A stretch of DNA of 64,000 bases, from contig JAMPIQ010000001.1 in assembly GCA_024699855.1 (NCBI GenBank), positions 682,001 through 746,000 of the forward strand. Reading direction: 5' to 3'. The DNA is from Aphelenchoides besseyi (taxonomy: Eukaryota > Nematoda > Chromadorea > Rhabditida > Aphelenchoididae). Within the stretch, counting starts at the first letter, position 1, and each line of letters begins with the position of its first letter. Shown piece by piece: positions 36,901-46,340 of the stretch. The notes under the pieces are model-generated. The model saw nothing but the letters and a program-made list of their open reading frames with translations. It ran no database searches and was not told where the DNA came from. The position numbers and the translations under genes are program-made.

Positions 36901-37464
36901 TTTCTCAACTCCACGCACATCTTCCGGACAGCTTGAACCGTAGCATCGTCCTCTGCCGTCGTTCAAAGCCGAACATCTCGTTGGTGTTTCAACGATTCTA
37001 AGCCAACGAGATTGAGAGCATCGAAGATCAATTATAAGCTTAATTGCAAATTACTGTCAAAGTATCATTTCGAAACAAAACCCATAGATTCACAAACGCA
37101 ATTGACTTTGTAGACACTAAATCCAAGGTCCAATTGTGATTTTAAGTTATTTGAGTTACCCAATAAAATCACGAACTTCGGAATTTGCCATAAACCTCTT
37201 GTGAAATCTTTCAATTGTGATTTTCGTTCACTGAACGTTTTGGTGTAATGAATGTTTGTTTAATGACTAAGATAAAATCACAGTTCTCCGTCCAACGTTT
37301 CTACTTCGACTTCCGAAAGCGAAATTTCCACCCAAACACTTTGGCCTTTCGACTCAATTCGCTGCCTCTCCATCAACGCTGCCAATTCGTCGAAAGAGAC
37401 ACGAAGACGCAAAAGTGAATGATAAGTCGAGGCGGTTGCTGAATTCTCTTCAGCTTTTCTCAAC
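33975..37464. other. Gene-poor 3.5 kb
   Basis: No gene is supported. The longest plus frames are 34,421-34,661 (starts MSVGWKGKLMKE, basic) and 34,789-35,115. A minus frame 37,278-37,463 (ends VEISLSEVEVETLDGEL) looks coding by composition but has no ATG. An ATG frame at 35,981 runs into a GTAAGT. None has an assignable partner exon or family. Confidence 0.35.
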
Positions 37465-37472
37465 TATAAAAA
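37465..37472 (+). promoter_or_regulatory. TATA box of the SPT small subunit / ATG12 pair
   Basis: TATAAAAA at 37,465-37,472, 62 bases before the ATG of the first gene, gives a start site near 37,497 and a very short leader. Confidence 0.5.
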
Positions 37473-37533
37473 CCCGCGACTTGTCGCCGCTGCTTATGCA
37501 GTTTGTGTTGCAATTCGATTTCTTTTGCTTCTC

Positions 37534-37775
37534 ATGGGTGCCTACGAACTAACCGGGGAACCGACAAAAGTGAGTTGATTTCGAATGTTTATGTTGTGAT
37601 TCCCATTTAGCCAGACTCGTTGTCCAGCTACGAGTATTGGTATCTGCAGTACTGTTTGATCACCGGACTTTATATGCTCGAGCCGTGGGAGCGCAAGTTG
37701 TTCAACGTCGTTGCCATCACAACTTTGGCATTCGTTTTTTTCATTGGTTTTCCGTTAATCTCATCGATTCTTTAA
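37534..37775 (+). CDS. Serine palmitoyltransferase small subunit (SPTSSA/B family)
   Basis: Two exons (37,534-37,569 and 37,611-37,775) give 66 aa. Residues 18-40 (YWYLQYCLITGLYMLEPWER) match the signature of vertebrate SPTSSA (FYYQYLLVTALYMLEPWER), followed by a second hydrophobic segment. Small subunits activate the SPTLC1/2 enzyme in the ER membrane, which condenses serine with palmitoyl-CoA as the first step of sphingolipid synthesis. The 3' tail is shorter than in vertebrates. The stop is followed at only 57 bases by the ATG12 start, with no polyadenylation signal between. Confidence 0.85.
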
Positions 37776-37783
37776 ATTGAACG

Positions 37784-37824
37784 GTAAGTTACATTGCGTT
37801 CGGTATCTTATTGGACTTTTTTAG
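37784..37824 (+). other. Complete 41-nt intron between two cistrons
   Basis: GTAAGT at 37,784-37,789, nine bases after the first gene's TAA, and CTTTTTTAG ending at 37,824, nine bases before the ATG12 ATG. Length and ends match the cis introns of neighbouring genes. Confidence 0.6.
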
Positions 37825-37832
37825 TTCTTGCA

Positions 37833-38129
37833 ATGTCTTCAACTCCCGAAACCGATCCATCTAAAGTCACCGTTCTGTTCAAAGCGGTCGGCGGCGCTCC
37901 GATTTTGAAGAATAAAAGTTGGAAAGTCGACGACTCTCGTACAATCGCCTGGATCATCACGTTTCTTAAAAAAGAACTTTCTCTTGGCCCCACCGACTCT
38001 CTATTCATTTTTGTTAACCAGGCCTTCTCCCCAAGTCCCGACCATACGATTGGTGATCTTTACAAAAGTTACTCTTCTGCCGCTCCGAAGTTGACTTTGT
38101 ACTACAGCACAACAAATGCATGGGGTTGA
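37833..38129 (+). CDS. lgg-3: ATG12 ubiquitin-like autophagy protein
   Basis: A single exon encodes 98 aa with a short polar start and a ubiquitin-like fold: KVTVLFKAVGGAPILKNKSW, SRTIAWIITFLKKEL, LFIFVNQAFSPSPD, IGDLYKSY and a C-terminus TLYYSTTNAWG with the free terminal glycine used for conjugation. ATG12 is activated by ATG7/ATG10, attached to ATG5, and the conjugate with ATG16 drives LGG/ATG8 lipidation. Start: the in-frame ATG nine bases after a TTTTAG acceptor. AATAAA at 38,258-38,263. Confidence 0.93.
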   Translation: MSSTPETDPSKVTVLFKAVGGAPILKNKSWKVDDSRTIAWIITFLKKELSLGPTDSLFIFVNQAFSPSPDHTIGDLYKSYSSAAPKLTLYYSTTNAWG

Positions 38130-38468
38130 AGTCGGGTGCTATGTCTTTTGCGGCATTTTGTTTTGGTGCTTAGATTAGTGTCTGTACGAAGGTCTAACTC
38201 CCGAAGCATATCCTTTTCATTGTCCCTTGTTGTGTTCTGAGTCGAAGTAAATAGTCTAATAAACGATGTTTCTGAGAGTATTTATTGGATGGAATCAAAG
38301 TTTGTGCGCGAAAATACGAGCTTAGTTGAGAGACACGTGACTATGCACTAAAAACTATAACATTTTTATTATAACATATTCAACAAAAACAGTTTTAAAA
38401 AACTGATCAAAATAAAAACAACAACGTTAACGATAACAAAACAAGCTAGAAAAGAACAATCTGTTTGA

Positions 38469-39819
38469 TTAATCGCCATTCTTTTGGCCTTCGAGAGTTG
38501 CACGGACGTCGTCTGGAGTCTTGTCGTTGGGTTTTCCGTACTTGTCAAGAAGACCTTGTTTGATCAAAGCTTTCTTCTTCGACGAAACTGGACCAAGTCC
38601 CCATTTGCGCGAGTAGGTGTCCCGTTCCATGATCACTCGTTTGATCTTCGCCACAACTCCGTGATCAGTGATTGCCATGGTTGAAGTCGTCATTGAAGCC
38701 AATGCTAAAATGAGCGAGATAGAGAGAATTTCGTTCTGCGAGATCTACCAATTGCTATTGCTTCTCCTTTGGTGGTGACAATAACGATCTCTTGGTTCAA
38801 CTCAATTTCATCTTCAAATCGCAAAACTCCGGGAATCAAAATTTTGGCTCCATAGCAAACAGCATTGACCTAAAAATCGAAATCCGTCCGTGTATCTTTC
38901 TTGTAACTAACTGAAGTATCTTTCATAATAATTCGCTTGTGTCCGATGAGAAGCGCTTCCAATGGACGAATCACACTACGCAAATAGTTTTCATCTTTGT
39001 AGTGATCGTACGTGTATTGAGCGTCCAAAAGATCGTGTAATGTCACCATGTTCTCATTCTCATCCGACACTCCCGATCGAACACGACGCAGTTCGGCCAT
39101 CTGACCACCGACGCCGAGCAACAATCCGAGATGAACGCAATGAGTACGAACGTACGTTCCGGCCTCGCATTTCATCCAATAGACTCCCAAACCGCGTTCG
39201 TTATCGTATTCGAACAATTTGGTTTCGTAGATGGTACGCACACGCAGTTGACGTTTCACGGCCGAAATCAACGGCGGACGTTGGAATTGAGCGCCAGTCA
39301 ACTTGAAAACACATGAAACAATGCGATTAGGTCGAACTTACTTTTTGAAGCGTTTGTTTGATTTTGGTCTCGGAAACAACGGGAGTATGCAATTTGAAGA
39401 CCGCCACGTACTCTTTTCCCGAGTTCTGTTGGGATTTGGCCAAACGAGTGGACCGATCGATGCACACGACCAAAACGCCCGATGTTGCCGGATCCAACGT
39501 ACCGCTGTGACCGGTTTTGTCGGCTCGCAAAATTCGCTTAACCCAAGCGACAACCTCATGACTCGACGGATTGGACGGTTTGTCCAAGTTGATGTAACCG
39601 GCCGAAACGTACTCTCTGATCGGACGTTTCAACGGCGAACATCCCTCCTCCAAGGGCGTGTAATGAGCGGTACGCAAATTCAATTTGTCGAAGTTCTAAA
39701 ATAAACTGAACCCAAAAACTCGCGAATTCGCTCACCTTCAGAAGCAACGGCCACTTCTCGGAGTTGATCCGCGGCTCTTCGCTCGACGGCTCGATCTGAT
39801 CGCGGTTCTTCTTTCCCAT
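38469..39819 (-). CDS. DKC1: Dyskerin, H/ACA snoRNP pseudouridine synthase
   Basis: Four or five exons. N-terminal DKCLD segment (MGKKNRDQ.., [20 protein letters not shown]), TruB catalytic core with [11 protein letters not shown] containing the catalytic aspartate (near 39,490-39,520) and the YVAVFKLH strand, then [20 protein letters not shown], and a PUA domain ([30 protein letters not shown]). The end is [19 protein letters not shown] and a short tail, without the long Lys/Glu repeat of vertebrate dyskerin. It pseudouridylates rRNA/snRNA guided by H/ACA RNAs in the nucleolus. TTTTAG precedes the ATG by about 17 bases. Minus AATAAA at plus 38,365-38,370. Confidence 0.95.
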
Positions 39820-40316
39820 TCTCGTGGTCGATCGTCTAAAACAAAAAATCAAACAATGGGAAAGATAAGTCGGAAAACCAACGCCAAAAGCGGGAGTCGC
39901 GCTCCCAAATGAGGATCGTCGATGCGAAGTTTTCGATGTTTGAGACGAAATCTACTGCATCGATTTTTCTTACCGTAATCGCTACTATGTTCGTTGTTAT
40001 CTAAACGCTTTTACCATTAGAAACAGGTTTCCCTTGCGAATTATGAAGAAAAAATGACATTTTTTAAACTTTTAGGAATTCGAATGATCAGGTGCAAACG
40101 TGTAACAAGTTGGTTGAAGGTTTTACAGCGTTGTAATGACGCTTGAGCAAAAGAATCGGATTTCCATGTAATAAAGTTCATCGATTCCCTGTTCGGGCTT
40201 TCGACCGCTGCTCGTTGCTCTTTGTTCACGAAAAACAAGCTGATTGGAGTTCAAGACTCAAGAGATTGAGTGTCGTGATTATTGTCACCACATTGCTTTC
40301 TTTCCCGTCGCATATC
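39820..40316. other. Intergenic before the tRNA
   Basis: No gene is seen; it contains the dyskerin promoter. Confidence 0.4.
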
Positions 40317-40388
40317 GGCCCTATAGTGTAGTGGTTAGCACTTTGGACTCTGAATCCAACAGCACGAGTTCGAATCTCGTTAGGACCT
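40317..40388 (+). tRNA. tRNA-Gln(CTG)
   Basis: 72 bases fold as a cloverleaf. Acceptor GGCCCTA/TAGGACC has one C-A mismatch (position 3-70). D arm GTGT..GCAC; anticodon stem TTGGA/TCCAA with loop CTCTGAA, anticodon CTG; T arm ACGAG/CTCGT with loop TTCGAAT; discriminator T. A TTTT run at 40,393-40,396 can terminate pol III. Confidence 0.92.
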
Positions 40389-40603
40389 TATGTTTTGGAG
40401 AATCCTTGTTGTCTTTTAGAAAGAATTGCTTTATTAAATGCATTTGTTTTGGCTAAAAGATGTCTTGTTTATTCGGCAATTAATGACGATCAGAATCGCC
40501 CAGATATTGACTTTTGTTGTTAAGACTCACTGGGCCAGAAAACGAATATGTTCCCTTTTAAAATTGGCAAAGGTAATTTCATCCCTTTGTTTTGAGGAAC
40601 TTG

Positions 40604-41255
40604 TTAGTTGAAACGAATGAGGAAATTCTATAAACACTCAATAGTTTTGGTGATTCAGTCAGTTAACTCACCAAAAGTCCTTTTATCTTGAATTCACGGA
40701 ATGGTATCTTTTCGCCATCAGAAGTCGGCAGCCACGGAAGATGTGAAGTCAAATCGTATTGTCGTATCTTTTTGACGAACTGCTGAACTATGTAGAGTGT
40801 GTGGTTCTTGTAGAATATAGTTCCAGTCGCTTCTTCTTCGATTAACAAGCCGCTTGATCGAAATGTTTGAGCTCCAGAGTTGTTATGTTGACCCAATACT
40901 AACGACCTGTTTTCTGTTGAATGTCGGCTGCAAAAGTAACCAATCAGACCCAATGGCAATCGGAAAAAGGCAACATTCGTCAATAGGTTGTTCAAACCCA
41001 ACGACTTTGCTTCAAACGTTCGATTCTCCAGATCAAATGTGATTGTATAATCACAGACTTCTTGCGAATACCTGTATCTCAGAAACTAAACTATCGTATA
41101 GTCATCAAGAAAAAATGGAAACCCGTAGAATGGAATAAGTTCGGGCAAAGAATCCTCTGATGGTTGAAGAGGACTGAAAACATTTTGTCGCGGAAAAAGA
41201 CGGCAATTCTCACATTGCTGTTTCATTCCGCGTATCGTGAACGACAAAGTCTTCT
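40604..41255 (-). CDS. Unrecognised minus-strand gene, 5' end not found
   Basis: Exons from 41,255 downward: TLSFTIRGMKQQCENC.., then through a ~50-nt intron (GTTTCC..GATACAG) to YSQEVCDYTITFDLENRT.. and on to a segment with EATGTIFYKNHTLYI and IRQYDL. That last segment recalls the GTG-VVYNG-LYY..YDL stretch of olfactomedin domains, but too weakly to name it. A GTGAGT at about 40,672 leads to a last short exon ending at a TAA (40,604-40,606). An AATAAA on this strand (plus 40,467-40,472) supports the 3' end. The start probably lies upstream of 41,255, where a further in-frame exon may end in FFAVHQ. Confidence 0.4.
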
Positions 41256-41635
41256 AAGGAACTGTACCCACGAATTTGATAGATAAAGCGACCTGATGGA
41301 CTGCGAAGAAAGAACTATGACGGAGTGTAGATGTCTTTCTTTAGATGTTTGCACATTCTAGTCTAGGCAGTAAACTGAGTAGGTTATTAGACATTCGGAC
41401 GTTCAACTAGTAAACTCAGAAAATGGCTGTGTCTCTTGGTTTTGTGCGCGGTTTTGGATCAGCAGCATCGTTCGCATGCGCATATCGCAATACCTACTAA
41501 GCCGCGGTCTCACATTTTCCCGTCACTCAAAGGGCCACCCTCAGACCGGGCAGTTCGGCTCTGAATCCACGTTGCCTAGTTAAGGTTAAACATCCACATT
41601 GTGTCTGTTTACCGTACAGTTCCTATTTATCCATC
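41256..41635. other. Gap holding possible outer exons of flanking genes
   Basis: No exon can be fixed. An ATG frame at 41,424 is only 25 codons. Confidence 0.3.
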
Positions 41636-43085
41636 ATGAGCGCTTGTCTTTCGAAGATAAAAGAGAAGGTTAATTGGAAAGTGAGCTCCTATTAGAAAGA
41701 GATTAAAAGGAAATATACGGTATCTCGAAAGAAACTTTTTAGTAATTGCAGATATCACGGTCTAGGCCTTTCTGTCTTTGGAGAAGTGATTTGTAACCCA
41801 ACCGCCCCGGTGATCTTCAATGGCGACTTGATTTGTCAACACGTTGGAATCACGTGCGTCGAAAAAAAGTTGTGGTCTTCGAACACAAGTGGAATCAACT
41901 TGTCAAGGGCAAATTCGAACATGTTCATGAGCTTCCGGCCACAAAAACCGAAGAATGCGCAATGTGCATTGAACAGAACAATACCGAGGAATCGGTGAAA
42001 TCGGATTGCGCAGCCAAGTTGCACCAAATCAATCAAACGATTGGAAAAACTTTCAAGAACTTCGAACGACGATGCTCTTCTTTGGAAAATAGAATCAACT
42101 CTGAATTCAAAATGGCCATTTGTTCCAAGTTCTTGTATCGCTTTCGACATGCTGTTAAGTGAGTTCTTCAGTTTTGATACAATTACTTCATGTCTTTTAG
42201 AGTTCGATCGTCGACGATTCCAAAGATCTGTCAAGAGTGTTTGTTATGCCAAAAACACAAACGACCATTCATGCCATTCCAAGAGATCAGCGACAATTTC
42301 GATCATCTCAAACGCATCGACGAAGCTTCAGCTTAAGTATCTGGTACACGTTCGCTGTTCAACGAAGCATCGATTAGCTTCACTTCTTCTTACGACAAAC
42401 GTTCCACTGGTCCGCTTCCGTGCACTGAAGAAGAATGGGTCAAGTTGAATTCCGAATACTCGAATGTCTGTGGTGACGAAAAGTGGCCCGAAGCTGTTCA
42501 TATCGAAGACGGCAAGTCGATTTGTTTCCACGATTATTCAACTTTTTGACTTCAGGAACAATCAAAAACTTCTGTTCCGAATGCTTCGACGAGTATAATC
42601 GCATTCTCCATCAAATGCGTTGCTATTATCCGCAAGAAGCATACATTTACGTCAAATTGGTTTGTCCATTTGTGTACTCAGGATCACCGGAAGTCTTAGA
42701 AAGAAGACAAGGATGATGGAGTCAAACTGACGACATCACGAGTTGCAACGAGTACTCGTCGAGCCGTACAAAAGAATATTCTCCGAACAAAAGTAAGTGA
42801 CTGTTCGATCAGAAACAAACTTTTGGATCTTTTTAGTTGAATTCAGATGAGACGATTCGAGATTTGAAGTTGTACGAACGAACAAAACAAACGCCCTCCG
42901 ACCAACTGATTTTGCTTAATGGTCAGGCGCTTGATGACAAGATGACGCTCCAAGAGGCGGGAGTTTACAGCGACAAAGACGAAGAGCCGTTGACTTTGAT
43001 TGCTCAACAACACGTGGAGATCAACGAAACGGAACGAAGACTGGAAAAAGGATTTCGCGACACCGCACTTTCAACATTCGTCTAA
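41636..43085 (+). pseudogene. USP48-like C-terminal copy, broken
   Basis: Segments resemble the DUSP and ubiquitin-like end of USP48: VFGEVICN..GDLICQH, ICQECLLCQKHKRP, EEEWVKLNSEY, FCSECFDEYNRILHQ, YIYVKL, then the UBL part (SDETIRDLKLYERT, QLILLNGQALDDKM) and a terminal EKGFRDTALS. Introns are normal (42-44 nt; one GC-AG, 42,512-42,555; one 40 nt ending TCTTAG). Defects: the frame shifts by one at an A7 run (about 41,867-41,873), a TAA interrupts at 42,334-42,336 and the first exon joins out of phase. No cysteine-protease catalytic domain precedes it. It could be a decayed paralogue or a real gene with assembly errors. Assignment to USP48 is moderate. AATAAA near 43,250. Confidence 0.45.
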
Positions 43086-43303
43086 TCAACATCTAAGATA
43101 CTTATCACTTGGAAACAACAATTGAATTCAGTGACTCACGTGTATAACTAAAAAATTCATCTCATTTAATTGGCAATTGTTTTTGAAGAAATTGAAATGT
43201 TCATAGAAAGTTTTGTGAACGCGTTTACTCCATTTAGAACAACAACTGGAATAAACTCAATAAATTTAATGAGAAAAAACGATCAATACAAGTATTGTTG
43301 TGT

Positions 43304-44659
43304 TCAGTCGATTCGTGGGCGTTTTGGTTTCCGTTCTCCGAGCTCTCTCTCTGCCCGAACTTCTAGAATGCCTCGCTTCACCAAATAAGTCTAAATAGTA
43401 TTTGGTGAAGGTAGCAATTTTAATTAAAGGAAATACCTTGTATGCTTCACCAAAATAAATGCTTGGAGTAATCCATGTATCAGCCGGGTTAGATGGAGCA
43501 TCTTTAATTTCTTCTTCGACAATTTTTCGATCATCGCTGAAATTGAGCCTTGGATCCGTTGTTGTTGAAGCTACCATGATGCCAATTAGACCTCTGTCCG
43601 CAGAGTAACACGGGCCTCCGAAAACTCCAGCGTCGATTGAAAAACTTGCCAAGTACCGTCCCTTGTAGTCAGGCTCATTAGAACATATTCGGCCAACTCG
43701 GTGCGTTATATGTTGCCCACGCTCTGTTTCATGACTTAGACCAAAACCGAGGAACCATTAGAAGTCCTTAGGTGGACGAATAGAATGTGGAAAGTCGTCA
43801 AATATCTCCGTCCCGTCGCGAGAATACAACAAAATGAAGTCATGTCTAACATCGACCAATATAACCTGAATATCGAGTGCAATAAAAAAGTTTTCATCCA
43901 AACGAATCCAAAAACTTGCCTTCATTTGGTAATGAATCTCGGGGTTTTGACAGTTTCGGATTACGACAATGCTATGAACGTTGAATTCGTCGCTTGCTCC
44001 CTCAGTGAATTCTTTTAAGACTGAATGCGATTTATGCGCGTATGTCACAGCAGCTTTTGTTGAAATCGGTGACGCGCATCCGCCATCGATTTTCTTTCCC
44101 ATAAAAACAGTCGAATCTGCCGCATCTTTGGATTCCCGTAACGCTTTTTGGTTTCGTGGGACAAAAAAGAGCCGTTTGCGAAGACCGTCAGCCAGTCGTT
44201 CTAAAATCGGTAATAATTGGTTAAACGATTTAGTTTACTATACCATCGAGAAGATATGGCGCAACTGAATTAGATGTTTCGATTGGAGCCGCCGGCCTCG
44301 AGTGCATTGACATTCGCGTTTGGGGCCGTGAACGACGTTCTTTGTCCCAGATAACTTGGTAAGTTTGACCATTGCAATCTTCTCCGAGATTGTAAATAGA
44401 TTCTTTGCTACTAAAAACCAAAATATAAGTTATTTACTTGCTAGAAGTTAAATCACACAATAAACTTACGTTAACAGAACACCGTTTTTATAAAGTGCAA
44501 CCGGGACCTGAGCTTCTAACAAAAAAGCATCACGTAAGGTTTCTTTGCTGATTTCTCCGGAAATAACGTGGGCTTGGACCTCTTTACCATTTCTTTTAAG
44601 AGTAATAACCTAAATTGAGATTGCATAAACGATTACAACAAAAAACATACCGAAGCCAT
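43304..44659 (-). CDS. Trypsin-fold protein lacking the catalytic serine
   Basis: First codons MAS, then an intron (GTATGT..TTTAG). An N-terminal beta-rich domain of about 95 aa (VITLKRNGKEVQAHVISGEI..VALYKNGVLL..YQVIWDKERRSR) precedes a chymotrypsin-like domain. AAVTYAHKSHS holds the histidine, VRHDFILLY the aspartate, and DAGVFGGPCYS stands where GDSGGP is expected, with Phe in place of the nucleophilic Ser. LIGIMVAS follows, as in active relatives. The last exon, joined by GTATTT..TATTTAG, ends in a basic tail (ERKPKRPRID). So the fold is kept but hydrolysis is unlikely. No signal peptide is visible, so it is probably intracellular. Orthology unknown. Confidence 0.5.
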
Positions 44660-45086
44660 TAAAATAACAAATGACGGGTGTTAAGTCTTGTGACTTCGGT
44701 CCGATACCCGTTTATTTGCAGAGACACAGCCGCTCACATAAGAGAAACAACACAATTAACAACGAAAATGCTACTCACCCGCTTTCCGCCCCGAGGACGC
44801 GGTTGGGCCTTCTGTCTCCGCTCGAGACACAACAACGGACACAAAGTCAGAATAAACAGCAGACAAGAATCGCTTCACATCCAGCACACAATGCCAAAAA
44901 AAACAAAAAAGCGAGCAAATTTGAAGGTCTATAAATTAGCAGTGAGTGTATATCTCATGCAACGAAAAAAGATGGCGATGCAATCGAATAAGTTCGCTGT
45001 TCAGATTCCATTGACGTTTCGTGGGAAAAGCGTCGTTTTTCGTGTTTTAGTCGCTGAACCTCTTCGTTTTTCCATCGTTGGAAGTC
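44660..45086. other. Divergent promoter between the protease-like gene and IMP4
   Basis: A basic 140-codon frame without splice support runs through it into the IMP4 start. I regard it as chance. Confidence 0.35.
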
Positions 45087-46059
45087 ATGTTACGCCGTGA
45101 AATTCGCGAACGTCGGGAATTCATTTTTCGTAAAACGAAGGAGAAACAACAACGAGAACTTCAAGAGCGTCGTGAGTTCGTTCGTGACGCGTTGGACAAG
45201 AATCAATCGTTGCCGGCCGACCTGCGAAAAGATGCCAAACGTTTGGCGAAAGAAAGCGATTGGGGTGCTCCAGTGGACAACATCGACGACGAGTACCGAT
45301 TTGCCGGTTGTCAGGACCCGAAGGTGAGTCGGAAGTTTGAACGAAATGAGAATTGTTGTGGAATCCAGGAGATCAAACTCACGATTCCGAACGCCCAGGC
45401 CGTCAATCGTGGTTCCCACGACGTCAAGAGCATCATCAAAGCGTGCAAAGCGTCAGACGTGAGATCTTGGTTGGACTTCCAAAACTGAATTTCTTGTGTT
45501 TTAGGTTACGGACGTCGTCTTCTTGAACGAAACGCGTGGAACTTCCGACTCGGTGATTGTCACTCATTTGCCTCACGGACCGACTGCCTACTTCAGTTTG
45601 CAAAACGTGGTTATGCGTCACGATGTTGCTGGAACGGAGCACATGTCCGAGCAGTAGCCGCACTTGTGTTTCCATGAGTTGAACTCGAAGGTCGGAAGTC
45701 GAGTAGTGAACAGTTCGATCCACTTCCTCTCATTGACTTTTAGATCACTTCTGTGCTCAAGTACTTGTTTCCTGTGCCTCGACCGGACAGCAAACGAATC
45801 GTCAGTTTCACAAACACTGACGACTTCATTTCTTTCCGTCAGTTCACGCACAAAACGGGCGAAGGTGGAGCCGTCGAACTGAAGGAGTTGGGACCACGAT
45901 TCGAATTGAGACGTACGTTCCACAATGTTCTCCACACACTCAAGATCACTTTCAGCTTATTCGATCGTTTTGGGGACCGTGGACATTGCGAACGCCTCAG
46001 AAACCGAATGGGCACTGCGGTCGTATACGAACAAGAAGCGAAGCATTCTGTCGACTTGA
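45087..46059 (+). CDS. IMP4: IMP4, U3 snoRNP Brix-domain protein, with an in-frame TAG
   Basis: Five exons (45,087-45,323; 45,369-45,458; 45,505-45,702; 45,744-45,912; 45,956-46,059) give 265 codons against about 291 aa in human. N-terminus MLRREIRERREFIFRK; DDEYRFAG; IPNAQAVNRGSHDV; VVTHLPHGPTAYFSL-type block; VVMRHD; YLFPVPRPDS; TDDFISFRQF; GPRFELR; C-terminus ALRSYTNKKRSIL. IMP4 joins MPP10 and IMP3 in the small-subunit processome for 18S rRNA maturation. Two oddities: a TAG at 45,655-45,657 sits in frame where human has lysine (MSE-A-K-PHL), and the Brix ITTSRDPS segment is missing at the first intron, which is 45 nt and itself open. AATAAA at 46,119-46,124. Confidence 0.85.
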
Positions 46060-46194
46060 ATTTTTGTTACTGTTTTTTGTTGTTGTTGGATTTGTTTCTT
46101 GTTTTTGTTAGAGTTTCAATAAACTCCACTATGAAAGAATAACATCAAAGTTTATTAACAAACAATAACACATATATCTGCGGGTTTGACATCG

Positions 46195-46340
46195 CTACTT
46201 CGGGTCGCCATTTTTAACTTCAATCTTCGCGCGTATGACCTCATTACGGGCAATGGCGCGCTCTGCCAAATCTTGTTTATTCTGAAAGCAATCAAACAAT
46301 TAAGACGGCGTTGATCACTTACCTTCAAAAACCTTTGCAT
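46195..46340 (-). CDS. Very small protein of 34 aa
   Basis: Exon 1 MQRFLK, a 40-nt intron (GTAAGT..TTTCAG), then NKQDLAERAIARNEVIRAKI.. to a TAG at 46,195-46,197, with an AATAAA on this strand at plus 46,151-46,156. The canonical splice sites and signal argue for a real transcript. One predicted charged helix; no family recognised. A further short frame upstream (ending LMQIPYDRK) may be a leader peptide or an upstream cistron. Tail-to-tail with IMP4. Confidence 0.5.

Noticed and set aside
41230..41255. A 14-nt intron in the unrecognised minus gene
   Set aside because: A 39-nt donor choice with the same acceptor fits better.
44678..45100. 140-codon plus frame
   Set aside because: No splice sites, mixed composition, and it runs out of frame across the IMP4 start.
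1..46059. A functional cluster of rRNA/snoRNA genes (MPP6, dyskerin, IMP4)
   Set aside because: They lie 38-45 kb apart on both strands, mixed with unrelated genes. Coincidence is enough.
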